Shown here: piece by piece, positions 1 to 8,667 of the stretch
How positions within the stretch are numbered: the stretch's first letter is position 1
Layout: every line of letters begins with the position of its first letter
Source of the DNA: CADEDH01 sp047974625
Lineage (GTDB): Bacteria; Actinomycetota; Acidimicrobiia; Acidimicrobiales; SZUA-35
DNA: 64,000 nt
Assembly: GCA_047974625.1 (NCBI GenBank)
Contig: JBKECK010000039.1
Span: 9,051-73,050 of the forward strand
Direction of reading: 5' to 3'
Notes under the pieces: model-generated
What the model saw: the letters and a program-made list of their open reading frames with translations, nothing else
The model's database searches: none
Told to the model about the DNA's origin: nothing
Program-made: the position numbers and the translations under genes

Positions 1-1
1 C

Positions 2-934
2 GTCGACAACATCTCCCTCGACATCCCGAGCGGCTCGCTAACCGCACTCCTCGGGCCCTCCGGCGGCGGTAAGTCCACCCTGCTGCGGATCATCGCCGGC
101 CTCGAGAGCCCCGACCTCGGTACCGTCACCATCGACGGTACCGACGTCACCACCACCCCACCCCAACGGCGCAACATCGGCTTTGTCTTCCAGCACTACG
201 CGGCCTTCAAACACCTGACCGTCGCCCGCAACGTCGCCTTCGGCCTCGAGATCCGCAAACACCCCAAAGAGCAGATCCGCTCCCGCGTCGACGAGCTGCT
301 ACGCCTCGTGCACCTCGAACAATTCGCAGACCGCCTCCCCTCACAACTCTCAGGCGGCCAGCGCCAACGTATGGCCCTCGCCCGCGCCCTAGCCATCGAA
401 CCGAACGTCTTGCTGCTCGACGAACCCTTCGGCGCCCTCGACGCCAAAGTCCGTAAGGAGCTTCGCGACTGGCTGCGCCGCCTCCACGACGAGGTCCACG
501 TCACCACTGTCTTCGTCACCCACGACCAAGAAGAAGCCCTCGAGGTCGCCGACGAGATCGTCGTTGTCAACGACGGACACATCGAACAAACCGGCGCCCC
601 CGACCAGCTCTACGACACCCCCGCCAACGACTTCGTCATGAGCGTCCTCGGACCCGTCACCAGCCTCCACGGTCACCTCGTCCGCCCCCACGACATCGAC
701 CTCACACCCCCCGACCAACCCGGACACCGCGCCACCGTCACCCGCATCGCACGCGTGGGCTTCGAAGTCCGCATCCACCTCGACGTCGCCGGCCAAACCG
801 AACCGACCATGGCCACCATGACCCACAGCCGTCTCCTCGATGCAGGCCACCAACCTGGCGACCATGTCACCCTCACCATCACCCGCGGCGCCACCGCCGC
901 CGCCTTCCACCGCGACCTCGCCCCCGCCCGATGA
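2..934 (+). CDS. cysA: Sulfate/thiosulfate-type ABC transporter ATPase, 5'-partial
   Basis: ATP-hydrolysing subunit of an ABC importer, most likely for sulfate/thiosulfate, acting on the cytoplasmic face of the membrane. The reading frame is open at the left window edge; 310 residues are visible against about 340-350 for CysA, so only the first 25-35 are missing. Visible in order: Walker A GPSGGGKST, Q-loop FQHYAAF, signature LSGGQ, Walker B VLLLDEP, H-loop VFVTHDQ, then a C-terminal extension with the VRPHDIDL motif usual in CysA/PotA-type ATPases. The RDWLRRLHDE and EALEVADEIVV segments are typical of CysA. Molybdate or spermidine ATPases are the main alternatives. The permease and binding-protein genes would lie to the left, outside the window. 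Confidence 0.85.
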   Translation, partial: VDNISLDIPSGSLTALLGPSGGGKSTLLRIIAGLESPDLGTVTIDGTDVTTTPPQRRNIGFVFQHYAAFKHLTVARNVAFGLEIRKHPKEQIRSRVDELLRLVHLEQFADRLPSQLSGGQRQRMALARALAIEPNVLLLDEPFGALDAKVRKELRDWLRRLHDEVHVTTVFVTHDQEEALEVADEIVVVNDGHIEQTGAPDQLYDTPANDFVMSVLGPVTSLHGHLVRPHDIDLTPPDQPGHRATVTRIARVGFEVRIHLDVAGQTEPTMATMTHSRLLDAGHQPGDHVTLTITRGATAAAFHRDLAPAR

Positions 935-1110
935 CGCCGCGCCGGCGCCACCGGCCGCTGACATCGCCTGTGCAAGCGGAGCTACCACGCACGTCCTCAG
1001 CCCCCAGGAAGTACCCGAGATAAAGCTGCGACGTCACCGACCGGGAGGATCGGGCTTGGCAGTCGGCCGATGCCGGACGTACCGCTACGGGGAGCCCGTC
1101 AACGGGGTGC

Positions 1111-1527
1111 TCAGGTAGACGGCTGGGCCTTGGTGAGCGTGTAGGCAACCGGGTGTCGCGGCTCGTAGAGGCTCATCGGGTCGGCGCCGGGTACCTGCAT
1201 CGTTGTGACCAGCCCCCAACCCTGATCCGAGATCTCGCCATCGAAGGTAGCGCCCTTCGCCTCCAGCTCTGCTCGCGTCGCTGCAACGTCGTCACACATG
1301 AACGAGATCTCGACGTGCCGTTGGGCTTCCCAGGTATCACCGCCCCGTTCCTGGCGAGTCGGGTGTACGCCGAGCTCGCTCGGACCGGTGCCGAATATGA
1401 GCCAACCTGTCGATGAACCATCGTCGGTGCCGCCGTTCACGAACGCGAAGCCCAAAACGTCGCGCAGAAACGTCCGAGTGACGTCGACATCGTCGGAGTA
1501 CAGGAGCGTGTGCACCGCAGTGATCAT
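1111..1527 (-). CDS. VOC (glyoxalase/bleomycin-resistance fold) family protein
   Basis: A 138-residue single-domain member of the vicinal oxygen chelate superfamily. It starts with the usual first strand (TAVHTLLYSDDVDVTRTFL) and the DVLGF helix end, and shows a second beta-alpha-beta unit beginning at HVEISFMCDDVAATRAELEA and ending in DPMSLYEPRHP. The length is normal for a one-domain dimeric VOC protein. The substrate cannot be told from sequence: members include glyoxalase I, dioxygenases and antibiotic-binding proteins. It stands alone, with 98 bases separating it from the alcohol dehydrogenase on the same strand, and no clear operon partner. Confidence 0.8.
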   Translation of the reverse strand: MITAVHTLLYSDDVDVTRTFLRDVLGFAFVNGGTDDGSSTGWLIFGTGPSELGVHPTRQERGGDTWEAQRHVEISFMCDDVAATRAELEAKGATFDGEISDQGWGLVTTMQVPGADPMSLYEPRHPVAYTLTKAQPST

Positions 1528-1625
1528 CGCCCGAGTCTGACACGACCCAGCCTGGTCGCGTCCTCGCCGGCGGCCGATCGCGGAGAGACGCCTTCCGTAG
1601 CGCCCTTCGTCATCTCGCCTTCAGG

Positions 1626-2813
1626 TCACATAGCTTGTTCGTACAATCCGCGGACATCACCGCGGCTGGGGTAGCGCGGCGTGTTCAAGATTATGAGGTC
1701 GCGTAGAGCGTCGGTGGTCAACGTGTCGAGGTTGTCGGACGTAGCGCCGAGCTCGCTGAGGCGGCGGTCGGTGCCGACGGTGGCGGAGAGTGCCTCCACT
1801 GCCTTGATCGCCGCCGCTGGGTCGGGTTCGGCACCGAGGGCGGCGCCGACGTCTGCGTAACGATCGGCGACGGCATCGAGGTTGAATCGCATCACGTGGG
1901 GGAGCATCGTTGCGAGCGTCTGCCCATGGGCGATCCCTAACGTGGCCGAGATGGGGTGGCCAGTGGCGTGGACGAGGCCCAGAAGCGGCCCGGACGAAAA
2001 GGCCCGGCCGGCCAGGTGAGAAGCGATCTGCATGGTTGCACGGGCTTCGAGATCCTTGCCTTCCGCAACGGCTCGGGGGAGCGCTCGGCCAGTGAGGCGG
2101 ATGGCGTGAAGCGCCAGACCATCGGAGTAGGGATTCGAGGAGTTGGACGTATACGCCTCGATCGCGTGGGTGAGGACGTCCATTCCGCACGCGGCGGTCG
2201 CCTGCACTGGGAGCCCGACAGTTAGGACTGGGTCGAGTACAACGACGCGAGGCTTCACGTCAGGATGGCTGAACGTCAACTTTCGGTGGTCTTCGGTACG
2301 GGTGATGAGCCCACCACCGTTGGTCTCGGATGCGGTGCCCGAAGTCGTCGGAACGGCGATGGTCGGCAGACACTGGGCCGTGGTTGTCGCCGCCGGTGCC
2401 AGGGTGGTGAAGTCGATGTGGTCGGCCGCGTCAAGCTCGGGCGAGAACGCGAGTCGCAGGTCATCGACGCCTGAGGGTGCTGCCATGGCGATGTACTTGC
2501 CGCAGTCCATCACGGATCCGCCGCCCACGAGCACGACCACGACATCGTCGGTGCCAAAGTCTCGAACAGCCGCAACCCCCGCTGCGACGTTCGCGTCCGT
2601 TGGGTTGGGGTCGACGTCGGTGAAGACGGTCCATTCGAGATCGTCGTTGGTGAGGACTTTGGTGGCGGTATCGAGAATGCCGGCTGCGTCGATGCCCGGG
2701 TCGCTGACGACGAAGGCACGGCTGCCGTGGGCTCGAACGTGTTGGGCGAGGTTGTCGACGGTGCCCTCGCCCACGTTCGTGGTCGGCATGGGGTCAAGAG
2801 TAAACGGGGTCAC
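1626..2813 (-). CDS. Iron-containing alcohol dehydrogenase
   Basis: A 395-residue group III (iron-type) alcohol dehydrogenase, an NAD(P)-dependent cytoplasmic oxidoreductase of alcohols/aldehydes or related substrates such as maleylacetate. The N-terminal nucleotide-binding half has the GGGSVMDCGK motif; the middle shows the TSGTASETNG stretch. Metal ligands are visible as the Asp and His of GMDVLTHAIEAY and the two His of the HATGHPISA...IAHG block. The GTG at 2813 is chosen because a GGGAG-type ribosome site sits just upstream and the protein then begins VTPFTLDPMP as in homologues; the frame is open 20 codons further but that stretch is not protein-like. The substrate is unknown. Confidence 0.85.
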   Translation of the reverse strand: MTPFTLDPMPTTNVGEGTVDNLAQHVRAHGSRAFVVSDPGIDAAGILDTATKVLTNDDLEWTVFTDVDPNPTDANVAAGVAAVRDFGTDDVVVVLVGGGSVMDCGKYIAMAAPSGVDDLRLAFSPELDAADHIDFTTLAPAATTTAQCLPTIAVPTTSGTASETNGGGLITRTEDHRKLTFSHPDVKPRVVVLDPVLTVGLPVQATAACGMDVLTHAIEAYTSNSSNPYSDGLALHAIRLTGRALPRAVAEGKDLEARATMQIASHLAGRAFSSGPLLGLVHATGHPISATLGIAHGQTLATMLPHVMRFNLDAVADRYADVGAALGAEPDPAAAIKAVEALSATVGTDRRLSELGATSDNLDTLTTDALRDLIILNTPRYPSRGDVRGLYEQAM

Positions 2814-2888
2814 TTCTTCGGCTCTCCCTTGGATGCGGTGACGGCGGCCAGTCTCAGAACGACATTCTAGCAAGAACAGGAACTATTA

Positions 2889-3333
2889 CTAAACGGACTC
2901 CTGTCGGCACAGGAGGAGGTCGGCGTCTTGGGAGGTGGGGCCGGGTTCCGCATCTGACATCGAATTCCTCGCCGCCATGACCGCCTCAGAGTGGCATGCC
3001 CAGACGCACCAGCAACACACGTCGTCTGTCTGTTGAGCTCGTTGCTGTCGTCGTCGGTCGAGTGCGCCACCATCTCTGCAGTCCAGTGTTGCGAGCAGTC
3101 TGACCATGTCGGCCAGCGTCGGCGCGTCACCCCCACTCGACTCGGCATCGATGACGGTGTCGACAACCAGGTGGAGCTGGCGATGTTGGCTTCCTCGGTG
3201 GCGGGGAGGCCCGATGGGCCATCGACGATGCAAGCGCGGCAACCATCTGGGTGCGGCGGGCCTGGATCTCGTCGATGGATCGGAGACAGGGCCCGACATC
3301 GAACGGGTTGAGGCGTGTCGGGCCGCCGGGCAA
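2889..3333 (-). pseudogene. Frameshifted gene relic, family unknown
   Basis: No intact gene is seen between 2874 and 4077, but the minus strand here carries a protein-like sequence that hops frames exactly at the junctions. SIDEIQARRTQMVAALA (about 3279-3229) is followed by IVDGPSGLPATEEANIAS (3229-3178) in a second frame and by QLHLVVDTVIDAESSGGD and APTLADMVRLLATLDC (from 3179) in a third. The third frame runs to a stop at 2889 through a Cys/Trp-rich DDVCCWCVWACH stretch. This pattern suggests a helical protein of about 150 residues broken by at least two single-base shifts. I do not recognise the family. The frameshifts could also be assembly errors. Confidence 0.4.
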
Positions 3334-4001
3334 CTGCGCCAGTCCTTAGCCGCCGAGTCCTCGCGCAACTCGTCATCGCGACGACAGCACCCTAAACGTC
3401 GCTGGCAGTTGTGAAGGCTCAGCCCAGGATCTTGGCGGGTTGTCGGCGGCACCGACCGGAGCGCCATCCGCTCCGATGAGGCGCTCGGGTTGATTGGCGA
3501 TCTTCGGTCAGTCGCCTCCGGCGAAGGAGCACGTGGATTGCAGCGACGAGCCGAAAGCGAGCCAGCGATGCCTGCCCGAACGCAGCGTGAAGTCGCTGGC
3601 CCCGGGGATGACACATCGTGGGAAACATGGCTGGGGTGCTGTCCAGGGCCTAGGCGAGAAATACCGGGCATAGCCCGGGCCGGCCCCCTGAGACCCAAGC
3701 ACGGAACGCAACGGCCCAACCGGGTCCGAGCACCGACATGCCTCTCCGAGCCCCACGTCCGGAGTCCCGGCGGAGATCAGGCCGAGGTTCGAGATCGCCC
3801 GCCGTCATGGCATCGGGCAGCGGCAGAGCATGTGCCCGCTCCGATATCGACCAGACACCCACCGGCCGCGCCGTACAGCTCGAGAAGGCGTCGGTCGGTC
3901 GGACCGACGGGGCGCGCCATCGGCCCGATACCCCGCCCACTGTCGCATAGGCCAGCCGTGGCACCCCCTCGATGCGTGATCAATGGCCCAGCAGCACCCG
4001 G
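3334..4001. other. Stretch without a supportable gene
   Basis: The open frames here have arginine/proline-rich compositions typical of antisense or non-coding high-GC sequence, and none has a ribosome site or recognisable motif. No RNA gene or repeat was seen. Confidence 0.5.
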
Positions 4002-4048
4002 CGCGACAAGGGCCCCTGCACAGATACTATTAGGCTTTCCTAACCTCT
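4002..4048 (+). promoter_or_regulatory. Promoter with DtxR/IdeR-like iron box in front of the cupin gene
   Basis: A plausible sigma-70-type promoter lies 30-75 bases before the cupin start: GCGACA, a 16-base spacer, then TACTAT (about 4025-4030). Overlapping its -10 and start region, positions 4030-4048 read TTAGGCTTTCCTAACCTCT, which agrees at 14 of 19 positions with the DtxR/IdeR consensus (TTAGGTTAGSCTAACCTAA type) and contains the inverted halves TTAGG and CCTAA. Binding by an iron-dependent repressor of this family would block the promoter when iron is plentiful. No dtxR gene is in the window, so the regulator is inferred. Confidence 0.5.
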
Positions 4049-4077
4049 CGGTCCAAGCCTCGAGGAGGCGTAGCACA

Positions 4078-4458
4078 ATGAAACTCATTCGCAGTGGTGA
4101 AGGTACTCGGCGCCGGCCGCCAGCTCCGAACGCGCCGACAGTGGAGGTGCTCTTCGGCGGTGAGAACGACAGCCCCGATGTGGGTGTGGTGAGGGTGATC
4201 GTCCCAGCGGGCGCGGCAATGCCCGAGCACGATCACGCCGGTTCTGACGTGGTCTTGGTCCCGCTTGTCGGATCGGTCGAGATTGACGACGCCGACGGGA
4301 CGATCACTGTTGGGGCCGGTGACGCCGCACTGGTCCGCAAGGACGAGCGAGTGTCGCTGCGCAACCCCGGCGCTGCCGCCGCGGAGGTGATCGTAGCCGC
4401 AGGACCTCCGGCCTTCGTGGCGTCGATGCAAGCCTGGCCGCCAATCAATGCCGGTTGA
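4078..4458 (+). CDS. Small cupin-domain protein
   Basis: A 126-residue single-domain cupin. The conserved beta-barrel core runs from about residue 40: IVPAGAAMPEHDHAGSD gives the first cupin motif with two His and an acidic residue, and GDAALVRKDERVSLRNPGA the second motif, which lacks the usual His. The ATG at 4078 has a perfect AGGAGG site eight to ten bases upstream; the frame is open much further left, but that part is low-complexity shadow. The upstream iron-box-like sequence suggests a role or control linked to metal supply. Function (sensor, isomerase or metal-binding protein) is not decidable from sequence. Confidence 0.75.
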   Translation: MKLIRSGEGTRRRPPAPNAPTVEVLFGGENDSPDVGVVRVIVPAGAAMPEHDHAGSDVVLVPLVGSVEIDDADGTITVGAGDAALVRKDERVSLRNPGAAAAEVIVAAGPPAFVASMQAWPPINAG

Positions 4459-4972
4459 GACGCTCCGCTCGGTCAACCGGACGAGAGTCAACGGCAGGAT
4501 CGCGACCCCTTGTACCGCCTGAAGCCGGAGGACGTCGGCTCAGCTCTCTCGTCTGCAGCTGACGTGTCGAGCGTCTGGCGATAGCGGTCATGGGCAACAG
4601 TCTCTGCTTCGACACCCTCAGCGAAGCCGGATTCAACGAGGTCGAGGTGGTCTTAGTACCTGCAGGAACGGATCCTGGTCGCCGTCATGCCGTGACCGGC
4701 GACTGTCGACAGCCGGCCGATGTTCACCGGGAGCCACCACCGGGTCGGCCACTGGAGCTGGACCCCGCCGATGACGGCGCGGCCCAAGCCTCGCCACGGG
4801 GCCCAACACCTTCGCCCGCCGCAGCGACGATCGCTGACGACTCGCCGTGGACGACACCAAGGATGTGACCAAAGCCGAACTCGTCGCCGCCTTCGAGAAC
4901 CTGCGACCAGGAGCAGCGGCGGCCTCACCATAGCGCTAGGCGACCCGACAAGCGCGGCGGCTGGTTCAAGAT
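4459..4972. other. Intergenic stretch, no supportable gene
   Basis: Only short open frames are present. One on the plus strand from about 4590 begins with a protein-like start (MGNSLCFDTLSEAGFNEVEV) but quickly turns into proline/arginine-rich sequence, and a fragment around 4850-4915 (DTKDVTKAELVAAFENLRP) looks like the tail of a lost gene. No function can be assigned. Confidence 0.4.
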
Positions 4973-5602
4973 CTACGGGCGCACGGCGATGGGCGTGGGC
5001 GGGAGATCGATGGTGCGATGGGCCACAGTATGGAGGAGGGCGTCGTCGTGGGAGATGGCGAGGACGCCGAGCCCGGTGGTGGCGGCCTGGTTGAGGATGA
5101 CCTGCCAGAGATTGGCCTGGGTGGCCGCGTCGAGCATCGCGCTGATCTCGTCGGCCACCAGGAAGCGGGGTGAGGCAGTGAGGGCTCGGGCCACGGCGAT
5201 GCGTTGCAGCTCACCGCCGGAGAGCTCATTAGGGTAGCGGTCGAGCCAGTTATCGGCGATGGCCAGCTCGCCCAGGAGACCGTCTGGCGGATCGCCGGCC
5301 TCGGCCAATATCTGCCGGAGCCGCCAGCGGGGGTTGACGGCGTGCTCGGGGTGCTGGAGGACAAGTTGCACGGGGTAGACACCGCGGTCGGTAGGGTGCC
5401 GGCCGTCGATGGTGATGGTGCCGCTGTCCGGTGAGACGTGGCCGGCGAGGATGCGGCCCACGGTGGTCTTCCCGCAGCCGCTGGGGCCCCGCAGTCCGAC
5501 GATCTCTCCCTCACCAACGGTCAGGTGCAGGTCGTCAACCACGACGCGGTGACCGTAGGCGAACCGGATGCCGGCGGCTTCCAAGCGGCCGGTCTCAGGC
5601 AT
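4973..5602 (-). CDS. Nickel/peptide ABC transporter ATPase, second subunit (NikE/DppF-like)
   Basis: A 209-residue ATPase, the last gene of the five-gene transporter operon. It has Walker A GPSGCGKTT, Q-loop LQHPEHAVNPR (the proline/asparagine form usual in oligopeptide and nickel transporters), signature LSGGELQR, Walker B FLVADEIS and H-loop AISHDD. It is shorter than DppF (about 320) and close to NikE length (about 260), because it lacks the C-terminal oligopeptide-transporter extension. Its start overlaps the end of the preceding ATPase gene by eight bases, consistent with translational coupling. It pairs with that ATPase to energise import. Nickel as substrate is inferred from the neighbouring nickel-related genes, not from this protein. 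Confidence 0.85.
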   Translation of the reverse strand: MPETGRLEAAGIRFAYGHRVVVDDLHLTVGEGEIVGLRGPSGCGKTTVGRILAGHVSPDSGTITIDGRHPTDRGVYPVQLVLQHPEHAVNPRWRLRQILAEAGDPPDGLLGELAIADNWLDRYPNELSGGELQRIAVARALTASPRFLVADEISAMLDAATQANLWQVILNQAATTGLGVLAISHDDALLHTVAHRTIDLPPTPIAVRP

Positions 5603-6584
5603 GGATGCACCTCACGATCGAACGACCGACGGGGCGAGGTTCGGGCCTCGCCTCTTCGCAAGCAATGGTGGCCATAGGGCAGCGGTCGGCGAACAGGCAG
5701 CCGGAGGGGAGGGAGTCGGGTAGCGGCTGGGCTCCCGGTAATGGGGTGAAGCCGTTGGCCGGCAGGGCCGCCCACAACGCGCTGGTGTAAGGGTGGCGCA
5801 GCTCGGCCCCGTGGCCGGTGAAGGCCGACGCGGGAGCGGCCTCGACCGTGCTGCCGGCGTAGAAGGTCACGACGGTGTCGGCCACGGTCAAGGACACGGC
5901 CAGGTCGTGGGTGATAAGCACCACGCCCGCTCCCCCATCGGCCAGGGACCGGAGGGCCCGCAGCGTCTCGACTACCACCTCGGGGTGGAGACCTGGGGTC
6001 GGCTCATCGGCGATCACGAGGCGGGGATGGCCGACGGTGCCGATGGCGGTCAGGGCCCGCCGGGCCATGCCCCCCGACAACTCAAAGGGGTAGCGCCGGG
6101 CGGCTGCGGCGTCGAGGCCGAGTCGGGTGAGGGCACCGCTGGCACGGGCTCCGGGCTGGTCATGGCCAGCTAGGTAGGCAGCCCGTTCCACCTGAGTGCC
6201 GGTGCGGTGGACTGGGTCGAGGTGGTTAACCGATTGGGGGATGAGGGCGATCTCCCGGCCACGGAGTCGGCGGAGGCGGCGCTCGTCGAGCGGTGTTCCC
6301 CGGTACCGGATAGTGCCGCCGACCACCGCGTTGGGGGGCAGGATGCCGAGTACGGCGTGGGCCAGGAGGCTCTTGCCCGATCCGCTCGATCCGACCACCG
6401 CTACCACCTCCCCGGGCCGGACCATCAGATCGAGCCCGGAGACCACCTCGAGCCGGCGTCGACGCAGGCCGGCCACGTAGCGGGTGAAGCTGATGCTGAG
6501 ATCGGTCACGTCGAGCACGGCGTCGTCCTCGGCTCCTGGGGAAGCGGGGATGCTGGAGGGGGCCGCTTCAGGCTCGGTGGTCAC
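5595..6584 (-). CDS. Nickel/peptide ABC transporter ATPase, first subunit (NikD/DppD-like)
   Basis: A 329-residue ATPase. After a short acidic leader come Walker A GSSGSGKS, Q-loop IPQSVNHLDP, signature LSGGMARR, Walker B LVIADEPTPGL, H-loop LITHDLA, and the C-terminal oligopeptide-transporter extension with conserved cysteines (CLFADRCPMATIACEEARPE). Such a Cys motif is common in DppD/OppD and may bind an iron-sulfur cluster. The GTG at 6584 is chosen because it forms a four-base GTGA overlap with the stop of the upstream permease gene; the open frame beyond is not protein-like. It works as a heterodimer with the downstream ATPase. Confidence 0.88.
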   Translation of the reverse strand: MTTEPEAAPSSIPASPGAEDDAVLDVTDLSISFTRYVAGLRRRRLEVVSGLDLMVRPGEVVAVVGSSGSGKSLLAHAVLGILPPNAVVGGTIRYRGTPLDERRLRRLRGREIALIPQSVNHLDPVHRTGTQVERAAYLAGHDQPGARASGALTRLGLDAAAARRYPFELSGGMARRALTAIGTVGHPRLVIADEPTPGLHPEVVVETLRALRSLADGGAGVVLITHDLAVSLTVADTVVTFYAGSTVEAAPASAFTGHGAELRHPYTSALWAALPANGFTPLPGAQPLPDSLPSGCLFADRCPMATIACEEARPEPRPVGRSIVRCIHA

Positions 6585-7444
6585 AGGTGAGCGCTCCCGG
6601 GATCGGTCAGCAACCGGAGTTGCTCGCCCAGTGTGTCGACCGCCTTCACCACCGCCAGCAGGGCCAGGCCGGGCAGGGCAGCCAGCCACCATGCCCCGGT
6701 GGAGAGGTAGCGCATGGAGTCGGCCAGGAGAATCCCGACCGCCGGTGAGTGGGGCGGAAGGCCAAGGCCGAGGAACGACAGCGACGCTTCGTGCAGGATG
6801 GCGTGGGGGAACTGCAGCACCAGCCCGACGGCGAACTGGGGCAGCAGGTGGGGCAGGATGTGTCGCCGGGCGATGGTCGGTCCGGAGCGTCCGAGTCGGC
6901 GCGCGATCATCACGTAGGGCTCGCTCGCCACCCGTCGGGCCTCGCCCCGCAGCACCCGAGTGAGGGACGGCCAGTGGGTGATGCCGACGGCGACGATCAC
7001 CCCGGTGACACCACCGCCGGCGGCGAACGAGACCAGGATCAGCAGCACCAGGTGGGGTACCGACAGGAACAGGTCGACCAGCCAGGAGACGGCGGCATCG
7101 ACCCGCCGTCCCAGCACCCCGGCGGCCGAGCCGGCCAGCAGGGCCACGATAGCGCTGACGGTGGAGGCAACGACCCCGATGAGCAGGCTGAGGCGGAGCC
7201 CGACGAGGGTTCGGGCCAGCTGATCGCGGCCCAGCCAGTCGGTGCCGAACGGGTGATCGAGGCTGGGTGGTCGTCGACGGGCCACGAGATCGGGGGTCTC
7301 GGCCGCTTCGGTCAGCACCGTGCCGGCGACGAGGACGGCGACCAGCCCCGCCGACAGCAGGCCCACCAGCAGCAGAGTGCGGGATCGCCGGCTGGCGAGC
7401 GCTCCGACATGGATCGACGATGATGGGCGCCGGACGGCGATCAT
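6581..7444 (-). CDS. Nickel/peptide ABC transporter permease (NikC/DppC-like)
   Basis: A 287-residue inner-membrane permease with the DppC/NikC fold. An N-terminal hydrophobic helix at about residues 23-44 is followed by the family motif HPFGTDWLGRDQLARTL and by further membrane helices starting near residue 84. The cytoplasmic coupling loop is visible as EARRVASEPYVMIARRLG and HILPHLLPQF. It begins with ATG overlapping the stop of the other permease gene (ATGA) and ends overlapping the GTG of the ATPase gene. With its partner permease it forms the translocation channel. All key segments are intact. Confidence 0.88.
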   Translation of the reverse strand: MIAVRRPSSSIHVGALASRRSRTLLLVGLLSAGLVAVLVAGTVLTEAAETPDLVARRRPPSLDHPFGTDWLGRDQLARTLVGLRLSLLIGVVASTVSAIVALLAGSAAGVLGRRVDAAVSWLVDLFLSVPHLVLLILVSFAAGGGVTGVIVAVGITHWPSLTRVLRGEARRVASEPYVMIARRLGRSGPTIARRHILPHLLPQFAVGLVLQFPHAILHEASLSFLGLGLPPHSPAVGILLADSMRYLSTGAWWLAALPGLALLAVVKAVDTLGEQLRLLTDPGSAHL

Positions 7445-8667
7445 GACTGATCCCCGCGGCCGGCCGGCGGGACGCCGGTCCGGCCGTTCAGGTCACCGGC
7501 GTGCTCGCCGACACGCTCGGCGCCGGGCGACCACCAGCGTCCGCTCCCGGAGCGCCGCCCGGCCACGCCGCTCAGGGGCACCCGGGGGTCGAGCACACTC
7601 TGGGCCAGATCGCCGAGAGCGTTCCCGACGAACACGAACACGGCGGAGAACAGGGCGATGCCCACCAGGAGTGGCACATCGCCCCGAACCCCGGCCTCGG
7701 TGGTGGCCTGACCCAGGCCGGGGTAGGAGAACACCGTCTCGGCCAGGATCGCCCCACCGAACAGCTCGCTGACCGAGGCGAACAGCAACAGCCCGGCCGG
7801 CACGGCGGCGCTGCGGACCACCCGGTGTCGGACGAGGCCGGCACCCCGGTCGCCCTGGGCCCGGGCGAAGAGCACGAATTCCGATCGCAACGCGGCCGTG
7901 GCCCGCTCCCGGGTGTGGAGCACGATCGGGGCCACCCCCACGATCGACAGCGTCACCGCCGGCAGCAGCAGGTGATGGGCCCGGGTGAGCAGGCTCGTCT
8001 CAGCAGGGTCGGCCCCGATGGGCACGGCACAGCACAGCGGCGTCCACCGTAGCGACACCGAGAACACCGCCAGGAGGAGCAGCCCGATCCAGAAGGTGGG
8101 GGCCGACGCCAGGGTGTAGGCCCACCACCGGATGGTCCGGTCGATCACCGAGTCTCGGGTGGCGGCGGCCACGATACCGAGCCCGAAACCGAGAATGCCC
8201 GAGGCCAGCCAGGCCACGGTCATGAGCGCCAACGAGGCGGTGAACCGCTGCGAGATGACGGTGGCCACCGGCTGGTCGTAGATCATCGAGGTCCCCAGGT
8301 TGCCTCTGACCAGCTGGCCGACAAGGCGACCAAACCGGACCGGCGCCGGGTCGTCGAGGCCCCACCTCTCGGCGATCAGCGCCCGCTGCTCGGGCCCGAT
8401 CCTGGCCGTGTCGGCTCCGATGTAGGCGTTCACCGGGTCGATGGGCGACGCCTCCACCAGGGCGAAGCAGCCGATGGTGACGGCCACCAGGAGCAGCGCC
8501 AGCCGCCACAACCGCCCGACAACCCACCGAGCCGGGCCGGCCGCCGCGGGCCGGGCAGCGGCGTCGGTGTCGGGGCTGGTACCGGTAGCTCGATTCGGGT
8601 CCCGGCCCGGCCTCCCCCAGGAGGTCAAGGGCAGCCGGGTTCGATCACTCAGCACGTCCAGGTCCAC
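7441..8667 (-). CDS. Nickel/peptide ABC transporter permease (NikB/DppB-like)
   Basis: A 408-residue permease. Its first membrane helix (LALLLVAVTIGCFALVEA) lies about 55 residues from the GTG start and is followed by the periplasmic DPVNAYIG segment, the family motif VRGNLGTSMIYDQPV and at least five more helices. The coupling loop EFVLFARAQGDRGAGLVRH is clear. The start overlaps the binding-protein gene end by 19 bases; a GTG four codons in, or one close to the first helix, is possible because the N-terminal 50 residues and the last 45 are disordered additions not usual in the family. Its partner is the DppC-like permease. Confidence 0.85.
   Translation of the reverse strand: MDLDVLSDRTRLPLTSWGRPGRDPNRATGTSPDTDAAARPAAAGPARWVVGRLWRLALLLVAVTIGCFALVEASPIDPVNAYIGADTARIGPEQRALIAERWGLDDPAPVRFGRLVGQLVRGNLGTSMIYDQPVATVISQRFTASLALMTVAWLASGILGFGLGIVAAATRDSVIDRTIRWWAYTLASAPTFWIGLLLLAVFSVSLRWTPLCCAVPIGADPAETSLLTRAHHLLLPAVTLSIVGVAPIVLHTRERATAALRSEFVLFARAQGDRGAGLVRHRVVRSAAVPAGLLLFASVSELFGGAILAETVFSYPGLGQATTEAGVRGDVPLLVGIALFSAVFVFVGNALGDLAQSVLDPRVPLSGVAGRRSGSGRWWSPGAERVGEHAGDLNGRTGVPPAGRGDQS

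Noticed and set aside
3490..4077. Upstream extension of the cupin frame to 322 codons
   Set aside because: Arg/Pro-rich and not conserved-looking; the AGGAGG site and iron box place the start at 4078.
4590..4868. 92-codon plus-strand frame
   Set aside because: Only the first 20 residues look protein-like; the rest is Pro/Arg-rich, and there is no ribosome site.
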